Part shown: positions 59,601-64,000 of the stretch, piece by piece
Numbering within the stretch: the first letter of the stretch is position 1
How the letters are laid out: every line of letters starts with the position of its first letter
From: JAPOXR01 sp965219635
GTDB taxonomy: Bacteria > Pseudomonadota > Alphaproteobacteria > Rhodobacterales > Rhodobacteraceae
Direction of reading: 5' to 3'
Length of the DNA: 64,000 nt
Assembly: GCA_965219635.1 (NCBI GenBank)
Contig: OZ244783.1
Span: 1-64,000 of the forward strand
Translations under genes and position numbers: made by a program
The notes under the pieces: generated by a model
The model's input: only the letters and a program-made list of their open reading frames with translations
Database searches by the model: none
Told to the model about the DNA's origin: nothing

Positions 59601-59982
59601 TACATCCATGGCTGGGCTGGTTCTGGTTCGCCAGCGGCCTGGCAGTGCCAAAGGGGTGGTATTCATCACGTTGGAAGATGAAACCGGTACGGCAAACGTC
59701 GTTGTCTGGCCGGATACGCTGGAGAGATTCCGGCCAGCAGTTCTGGCAAGCCGGCTCGTGATGGTTCGGGGACGGATTCAGCGCGCTGGCGAAATCGTCC
59801 ACTTGATCGCGACGGAGGTTGAAGATCTTACCGGCTGGCTTGACCTGTTGGTTTCGGACCGCCGGATCGTGCAACCGGCATCAGATGAGTCAGTAGAAAG
59901 CAGCCAGCGGCCGCTTGCAATCTTGCGGACAGGTCATCCGCGAAGCCGACGGGCGATACCGCAGTCGCGGGATTTCCGGTGA
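56665..59982 (+). CDS. dnaE2: DnaE2, error-prone DNA polymerase III alpha subunit
   Basis: A full-length 1,105-residue C-family polymerase. An N-terminal PHP domain starts AYAELQAVSNFSFLRGAS and includes GVADHNSLAG. The polymerase active site has the acidic pair Asp392 and Asp394 (PDIDVDF) and Asp554 (KVDVLGLGM). QGRGSAANSV and FPESHAASFALLVY are further core motifs. A C-terminal OB domain (about residues 980-1060) and the terminal SRDF-type tail (IPQSRDFR) are typical of DnaE2 rather than replicative DnaE1. It performs damage-induced mutagenic synthesis with ImuA and ImuB. Its ATG overlaps the imuB stop (ATGA), and the LexA box at 54314-54328 should control all three. Confidence 0.95.
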   Translation: MTDSGRRPAAATAYAELQAVSNFSFLRGASHAEELAGRAAELGLVALGVADHNSLAGAVRAHVAAKSAGLRLLTGARLDLACGFSLLCYPRNRAAYGRLCRLLTLGQCRAAKGECILHMDDLILHSDGQVFIALPPDDLDAAETAESGTGFQGTLAGLRQKHDGPLYLAASMHYKGDDRRRLNRLAALSRSHDAPLVATNDVHYHTAGRRPLQDVLVATREGVTVAAAGRRLAANAERHLKSGAEIARLFRGHEDAVARTLEIVELCNFSLDELTWEYPDEPVPAGCTPQSHLVELAWQGAARRFPGGIPEKVRKTLEHELELVDELGYAPYFLTVNDLVDFAKGRGILCQGRGSAANSVLCFCLGITSVDPTRIDLLFERFVSRERREPPDIDVDFEHERREEVIQYIYNRFGRDRAGIAATVVCYRRRSAARDVGKAMGLSEDTAAALAGALRSKQEYSISGPGADASDRVVSKRMREAGLDPDDPLLRRTAMLAEELIGFPRHLSQHVGGFVLTRAPLEEIIPIGNGAMKDRTFVEWDKDDLEAMGLMKVDVLGLGMLTCIRKAFELLARHKGVHLTLASVPKEDPVVYDMLCKADTVGVFQIESRAQMNMLPRLKPRCFYDLVIEVAIVRPGPIQGNMVHPYLRRRDGLEEVLYPAPAPEHGPADELQSVLEKTLGVPLFQEQAMRIAMVAAKFTPDEADALRRAMATFRRRGTLSRLKEKMVGRMVERGYKPELAERCFRQIEGFGEYGFPESHAASFALLVYVSSWLKCHHPDVFACALLNSQPMGFYAPAQIVRDAREHGVEVRPVDVNASGWDNSLENSTGGCLALRLGMRQISGMRQDEAVRIMNARYEPYADLSDLRSRAGIAMPAIETLAAADAFNSMELGRRQGLWQSRALANAPALPLLETAERLAEKEDAAIALPEMPPGEQVIEDYRTLRLSIRAHPVSFLRRRLIARGVITAAEIERARDGARTSMAGLVLVRQRPGSAKGVVFITLEDETGTANVVVWPDTLERFRPAVLASRLVMVRGRIQRAGEIVHLIATEVEDLTGWLDLLVSDRRIVQPASDESVESSQRPLAILRTGHPRSRRAIPQSRDFR

Positions 59983-59984
59983 CC

Positions 59985-60010
59985 TGTGCCAGGCAGCCTC
60001 CTGCGGCACA
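59985..60010. terminator. Possible stem-loop between convergent dnaE2 and SRPBCC genes
   Basis: TGTGCC (59985-59990) pairs with GGCACA (60005-60010), and inside it GCAG pairs with CTGC, with a two-base bulge and a CCTC loop. It lies in the 51-bp convergent gap. There is no T-run, so efficiency is doubtful. Confidence 0.4.
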
Positions 60011-60033
60011 GTCCGGCATGACATGTCCGTCAT

Positions 60034-60672
60034 TCATTCCGAAACCGGGGAACTGCCAGTATAGAAGTCACTCGTGCGCCTGGCTGCAGCCGTCGCTGCC
60101 TCCGGATCCATACCAGCTGCCATTCCCGCCAATCGCCAGCCCTCGGAACTGCCCTCAATGAACTCTCTGCCTTCAGCCGATGCAGCGAAGGCCGCTTCAT
60201 CAATGCGCGGGTCCAAAGGCCGGGTGACATGCAGGGCAAGACCGAGCAGGCCCATTTCCCATCCGACGCCAAGGGCGCCGGGACCGTACTGATCCCAATG
60301 GTCGGACAGCAATGCCTTGTGTGTCAATTCCACTGTCGGAGAACCCGAACTCCCTACGATTTGCACATCGACCCAGCTCACATCGCCAGCAAATTCCCAG
60401 GTCAATGCGAAACAGTGGCCGGGCACGCAATCTGTAATTGTTCCAGAGGCATTTCCTTGCACCTGGTAGCTTCCGTTGTGTTCAAGAGTTCCACTCACAG
60501 GAGCAAACCAGCGCGAGATGCGGCCGGGGTTGGTCAGGGCATCCCAGACATCTTCGGTGGTGCACGGAAAGCTGCGCGAAATGATGACGGCTGAAGCTCT
60601 CTGCCCATCAATCTTGAGAAACGCGACGGAACGCTTCACCTCATCCAGGTGACCTTGTGGATCAGCAATCAA
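60034..60672 (-). CDS. SRPBCC (AHSA1/START-like) domain protein
   Basis: A 212-residue protein. SRSFPCTTEDVWDALTNPGR, then ISRWFAPVSGTLEHNGSYQV and CFALTWEFAG form the usual beginning of the AHSA1 branch of the SRPBCC fold, a deep hydrophobic ligand-binding cavity. The C-terminal extension (about residues 150-212, alanine-rich) is common in actinobacterial and alphaproteobacterial members. The function of this branch is mostly unknown; ligand binding or an ArsR-partner role is seen in relatives, but no ArsR gene is next to it. It is a single gene, convergent with dnaE2 and divergent from psuK. Confidence 0.88.
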   Translation of the reverse strand: MIADPQGHLDEVKRSVAFLKIDGQRASAVIISRSFPCTTEDVWDALTNPGRISRWFAPVSGTLEHNGSYQVQGNASGTITDCVPGHCFALTWEFAGDVSWVDVQIVGSSGSPTVELTHKALLSDHWDQYGPGALGVGWEMGLLGLALHVTRPLDPRIDEAAFAASAEGREFIEGSSEGWRLAGMAAGMDPEAATAAARRTSDFYTGSSPVSE

Positions 60673-60921
60673 TTGTCATCTCCTCCTGCCGGTTCAGTCA
60701 GACCGGAATCCCGGGATCATTTCCGGTAACTGCAGGCCGCAAACCCGCAATACTCCTACGCGCTGCTGGGCACCCTGGCCAGACCCGGGCGATTTGGTGT
60801 CGAATTGGGCTTGAGAAGATTGATCCAGAGGAGCCAGAAGCCATACTGGGACCGGTCGCACCCTTGCCATGCCGGTGGTAAGGTCTAGCTGCTGCCAACT
60901 TGCGAACGAGGATAGCAACCG

Positions 60922-61803
60922 TTGCCTTTGACCGGGTTCATATGCGTCGGTGCTGCGCACTGGGATGTATTGGGAAGAGTGCCGGATCGGCTGCGGCCGG
61001 GTTTTGACTCGCCGGGGTCTGTCTGGAGGGTGCCTGGCGGCGTTGCGCTGAATGTGGCCCGTTCGCTCAAGGCTCTCGGTGCAACACCCCAGTTGTGGAG
61101 TCAGGTGGGCGACGATGGCGAGGGCAGGGAACTCATCGCTGCAATCGAGGATGCCGGCCTTCCGGTTGAAGGTATCCTGACGATTGGAGGAAGCAGGACC
61201 GATTGCTGCATGTTCATCCTGGATGAACAAGGATCGGTCACCGGTGTGTCCGATTGCCGCCTGCTGGAGGAGCAATGCAATGGCTTGCTTCAGAAAGTTG
61301 CTTCCGCTCCTTGCTGGAAATCGGCCAGCAAGCCCGTGCTGATCGTCGACGGAAACCTGCCGGCAGAAGTGTTGACCGGCCTCAGCCGTCCCAAGTTCAA
61401 ACATGTGCCGCTTAGGCTGGTTGTTGCATCGGACGGGAAGGCGGCCAGAGCCATGCAGGTTGTCGGACGTGAGCGCACGACAATTCATCTCAACCTGGCA
61501 GAAGCGGCCATCGTTGCCCAAAGGAGCTTCAGGGATGCGCTGGACGCTGCCGGACATCTTGTCGCGATGGGGTTGGAGCGGACAATTGTCACGGACTCGC
61601 GTGGAATTGTCGCTGATGGCAACGGAGACGCAATTGTATCAGCGGAGTCCGGCCGTTCTGGCCGGGCTGTGAGCATAATCGGCGCCGGAGACCGCCTGAC
61701 GGCTGCTCATCTTGTCGCAGAGAGCAGGGGATTGTCCCGGCAGGAGGCACTGGAGTTCGCCATCAGGAAGGCGCAGGAATTCGTGGAAGGAACCGCCGCG
61801 TGA
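60922..61803 (+). CDS. psuK: PfkB-family kinase, probable pseudouridine kinase
   Basis: A 293-residue ribokinase-fold enzyme. The first PfkB region is FICVGAAHWDVLGRV with GGVALNVARSLKALG, and the C-terminal anion-hole and catalytic motif is IIGAGDRLTAAH with Asp as the likely base. It is assigned as pseudouridine kinase because it directly precedes psuG with a four-base overlap; it would make pseudouridine 5'-phosphate for PsuG. The predicted start is TTG at 60922, with GAGG about ten bases upstream; no ATG gives a complete N-terminus. The GAGD motif is followed by RL instead of the common AF. Reaction inferred from family and context. Confidence 0.85.
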   Translation: MPLTGFICVGAAHWDVLGRVPDRLRPGFDSPGSVWRVPGGVALNVARSLKALGATPQLWSQVGDDGEGRELIAAIEDAGLPVEGILTIGGSRTDCCMFILDEQGSVTGVSDCRLLEEQCNGLLQKVASAPCWKSASKPVLIVDGNLPAEVLTGLSRPKFKHVPLRLVVASDGKAARAMQVVGRERTTIHLNLAEAAIVAQRSFRDALDAAGHLVAMGLERTIVTDSRGIVADGNGDAIVSAESGRSGRAVSIIGAGDRLTAAHLVAESRGLSRQEALEFAIRKAQEFVEGTAA

Positions 61804-62720
61804 ATGAACTGACTGTTGACCTGTCACCGCAGGTTCGTGAAGCAATTGCCGAGGGTATTCCGGTCGTGGCTCTGGAGTCGTCGATTGTCGCGCAGGGCCT
61901 TCCATGGCCTGACAACATCGAGACGGCGATGGCGGTTGAAAGAAAGGTGGCCGGGCAGGGTGCGGTTCCGGCGACGATTGCCGTCTTGGACGGACGGATA
62001 AGAATTGGCCTGAGAGAAGAGGAACTCAACCGCCTCGCCTCGGGGTCCGTTACACGGAAACTGAGCCGCAACGATCTTGCCGTGGCGCTGGCAACTGGCG
62101 AATGCGGTGCGACCACAGTTGCAGCTACCATGATCTGTGCAAGGATTGCCGGCATCAGGGTATTCGCAACTGGCGGGATTGGTGGTGTTCACCGAATGGC
62201 CGAGCAGACTTTCGATGTTTCGAGAGACCTTTATGAACTGGCGGAAACACCGGTAATCGTCGTGGCCTCAGGAGCGAAATCGATACTCGATATCCCGAAG
62301 ACACTGGAGGTGCTCGAAACGCTTGGCGTCCCGGTGATTGCGTACAGGCAGGATGCTTTCCCCGGTTTCTGGTCCAGGGAATCCGGGGTTGCCGCACCCT
62401 TGCGGCTTGACGAACCGGGGCAGATCGCTGCGGCCCATGCGGCAAGGCGGCGGCTTGGGCTTTCTGGCGGGATGCTGGTGGCAAATCCGATCCGAACATC
62501 CGCGGAAGTCAGGCTCGAAGTCGTTCAGCCCTGCGTGGAACGTGCTGTCTCCAGGGCAGCGCAACAGGGAATTGCCGGAAAGGAGCTGACACCGTTCCTG
62601 TTGAATGCAGTGGCGGAGGAGTCTGTCGGAGCGACAATCAAGGCCAACAAGATTCTGGTTCAGGACAATGCGGTGCTTGCCGCAGAAATCGCGCGCGAGA
62701 TTGCAGGTCATCCGGACTGA
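61800..62720 (+). CDS. psuG: Pseudouridine-5'-phosphate glycosidase PsuG
   Basis: A 306-residue enzyme that splits pseudouridine 5'-phosphate into uracil and ribose 5-phosphate by breaking the C-C glycosidic bond. Family motifs are clear: VALESSIVAQGLPWPDN with the active-site Glu, CGATTVAATMICARIAGI, FATGGIGGVHR, the catalytic Lys in VASGAKSILDIPKTLE, and the C-terminal GKELTPFLLNAVAE. Length is normal. The start GTG at 61800 overlaps the psuK stop (GTGA), so the two form a coupled pseudouridine-salvage unit. A 102-bp gap follows before the convergent SDR gene, with the palindrome GAAAGATCTTTC inside but no clear terminator. Confidence 0.95.
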   Translation: MNELTVDLSPQVREAIAEGIPVVALESSIVAQGLPWPDNIETAMAVERKVAGQGAVPATIAVLDGRIRIGLREEELNRLASGSVTRKLSRNDLAVALATGECGATTVAATMICARIAGIRVFATGGIGGVHRMAEQTFDVSRDLYELAETPVIVVASGAKSILDIPKTLEVLETLGVPVIAYRQDAFPGFWSRESGVAAPLRLDEPGQIAAAHAARRRLGLSGGMLVANPIRTSAEVRLEVVQPCVERAVSRAAQQGIAGKELTPFLLNAVAEESVGATIKANKILVQDNAVLAAEIAREIAGHPD

Positions 62721-62822
62721 TCGTCGCAGCACGGCGATTTCATTGCGCCGGATGAGGCTCGTGGAAGCAGGGAATACTCGGGCTATTGGTGTGAACGGTC
62801 GAGAAAGATCTTTCCCGGCACT

Positions 62823-63593
62823 TCAAAACCGCGGCAACAGCAAACCTCCATCTACCGAAATGACCTGACCGGTTGTGTAGGGAATCCGGCCCGTGGCAAT
62901 GGCGGCGATGACCTTGCCAACTTCTTCCGGTTGGCCGACCCGGGGGTAGAGGCAAAGCCCCTCCTCGGCCCGGCGCTGGTAGGAGTCGATCACTGGCTTT
63001 GTCATGTCGGTGGCGATCAGTCCCGGCTGTATGTCGAACACCGGAATTGACCGTTCTCCAAGGCGGGCGGCGAACACCTTCGAGACCATGGCCGCTGCTG
63101 CCTTGGAGGCGCAGTATTCTCCCCGGGGCAAGGCCACCGCAACGGCATTGGATGATGTGACATTGATGAGCGAATAATGCAGGTCCGGGTGTTGCGTTCT
63201 GGCAAGCAGGCGCCTGGCGAATTCCTGGGACAGAAAGAAGATGGCCTTGGCATTCACATTCATGCAACGGTCGTAGCTCTCTTCTGTCACCTCAAGGACA
63301 TCTCCCCTCTTCATGACGCCAACCCCGGCATTATTGACGAGTGTGGTCAATTCGCCGATTTCGGCCTCTATCCGGTTGAGGGCTTCCTTGTCGCGCGCGA
63401 GTTCCATGGCATTCATGGCGACCTTGCAGACCTTGACTCCGCACCTGGCCACCGCTTCTGCCGCCTGGCTGAGCTGCTCGCCTTCATGCCGGGAATTGAC
63501 GGCGATGTTGAATCCCGCTTCCGCAAGCTGCAAGGCGGCTGCAAGGCCAATTCCTCTGCTCGAACCGGTTACAAGCGCGGCCTGGACACTCAT
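62823..63593 (-). CDS. Short-chain dehydrogenase/reductase (FabG-like)
   Basis: A 256-residue classical SDR. The cofactor motif TGSSRGIG lies at residues 9-16 and is followed by NSRH, which favours NADPH. NNAGVGV, the catalytic Ser in VTSSNAVA and YCASK complete the set. The C-terminus VISVDGGLLLPRF is standard. It likely reduces a 3-keto group or oxidises a hydroxyl. Its start overlaps the stop of the acyl-CoA dehydrogenase gene (ATGA), so both probably act in the same acyl-CoA or keto-acid degradation pathway. The specific substrate is unknown. Confidence 0.92.
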   Translation of the reverse strand: MSVQAALVTGSSRGIGLAAALQLAEAGFNIAVNSRHEGEQLSQAAEAVARCGVKVCKVAMNAMELARDKEALNRIEAEIGELTTLVNNAGVGVMKRGDVLEVTEESYDRCMNVNAKAIFFLSQEFARRLLARTQHPDLHYSLINVTSSNAVAVALPRGEYCASKAAAAMVSKVFAARLGERSIPVFDIQPGLIATDMTKPVIDSYQRRAEEGLCLYPRVGQPEEVGKVIAAIATGRIPYTTGQVISVDGGLLLPRF

Positions 63594-64000
63594 GATGCTG
63601 CTCCCTGCGACAAAAGTTCACGGGCAATTATCGAGCGCTGAATCTCGTTCGTGCCCTCGTAGATCTGGGTAATGCGGGCGTCGCGGTAGAGGCGTTCGAT
63701 CTCGAAGCCCCTGATGTACCCACTGCCCCCGAATATCTGCAAGGCATCCGATGTCCTTGCAACCGCAACATCTCCGGCAAAGCACTTGGCCATCGAACAG
63801 GCCATGACGGCCTTCTCACCTCGGTCGAGCTTTCCTGCAGCGCTATGAACCAGGAGCCTCGCGGCCTCGATATCCTTGGCGATGTCCGCAAGCTTCCACT
63901 GTATGCCCTGAAAATCCGAAATCGGCCGTCCGAACTGTTTCCTCTGTTGAGCATATTCGAGTGCCGCCTCCAGCGCCGCCTGGGCAATTCCGACCGCCAA
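63590..64000 (-). CDS. Acyl-CoA dehydrogenase, C-terminal part (runs off the window)
   Basis: The last 136 codons are present; the N-terminal part lies beyond base 64000. AVGIAQAALEAALEYAQQRKQFGRPIS, KLADIAKDIEAARLLVHSAA and GGSGYIRGFEIERLYRDARI are hallmark acyl-CoA dehydrogenase sequences, and the catalytic Glu is in QIYEGTNEIQR. The enzyme oxidises an acyl-CoA to the enoyl-CoA with FAD. The stop overlaps the start of the SDR gene by four bases, so the two genes are coupled. Confidence 0.95.
   Translation of the reverse strand: MAVGIAQAALEAALEYAQQRKQFGRPISDFQGIQWKLADIAKDIEAARLLVHSAAGKLDRGEKAVMACSMAKCFAGDVAVARTSDALQIFGGSGYIRGFEIERLYRDARITQIYEGTNEIQRSIIARELLSQGAAS

Noticed and set aside
62721..62822. 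GAAAGATCTTTC palindrome as a terminator after psuG
   Set aside because: It has no loop and no T-run; palindrome only, not a convincing terminator.

Overview
The window looks like chromosomal DNA of a GC-rich alphaproteobacterium, probably Hyphomicrobiales-like. The evidence is an imuA-imuB-dnaE2 SOS mutagenesis cassette behind a GAAC-N7-GAAC LexA box (the alphaproteobacterial form), several binding-protein-dependent sugar ABC transporters, a GMC oxidoreductase, and tightly packed operons with ATGA stop/start overlaps. No rRNA, tRNA or CRISPR array was seen.

Layout. 1-3290 (minus): a CUT1 sugar ABC transporter operon (binding protein, two permeases, start of the ATPase). 3291-4597: about 1.3 kb with no gene I can support. 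4598-31690 (plus): one uninterrupted 27 kb gene for a cysteine-free, very acidic protein of up to 9,030 residues, with a signal peptide, 78 tandem Calx-beta-like repeats of about 108 residues (plus one partial), and a C-terminal autotransporter beta-barrel ending in Phe. It fills over 40% of the window and is its most remarkable object. 31865-39475 (minus): a seven-gene operon: GMC oxidoreductase, VOC protein, binding protein, two permeases, UgpC/MalK-type ATPase, MDR dehydrogenase. 39746-41453: a DUF4396 membrane protein and a divergent DMT transporter. 41708-43813: an apparently intact IS1634/IS4-like element. 43870-52465 (minus): an eight-gene operon: ROK regulator, M20 peptidase, RbsB-like binding protein, RbsC-like permease, YhfX-like PLP enzyme, single-domain ATPase, SIS isomerase/deaminase, NAD-dependent epimerase; a creatinase/DoeA-like M24 hydrolase is divergent to it. 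54331-59982 (plus): imuA-imuB-dnaE2. Then an SRPBCC protein (minus), psuK-psuG for pseudouridine breakdown (plus), and an SDR plus the C-terminal end of an acyl-CoA dehydrogenase (minus).

How it works together. The giant protein is probably exported by the type V route and displayed as a long stalk or adhesin. Its repeats carry a record of amplification: a five-repeat super-unit, a homogenised block, a long-range segment copy and an in-frame 114-bp duplication. The ABC operons are scavenging systems. In all three, a strong stem-loop directly follows the binding-protein gene, which should raise binding-protein mRNA relative to downstream genes. The ROK-to-epimerase operon with its divergent M24 hydrolase resembles a catabolic unit for an amide- or amino-linked sugar, but its substrate cannot be read from sequence.

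Limits: everything was read by eye. Family calls rest on motifs. Several start codons were moved inward because of Shine-Dalgarno positions or ATGA overlaps; the reasons are stated in each entry.
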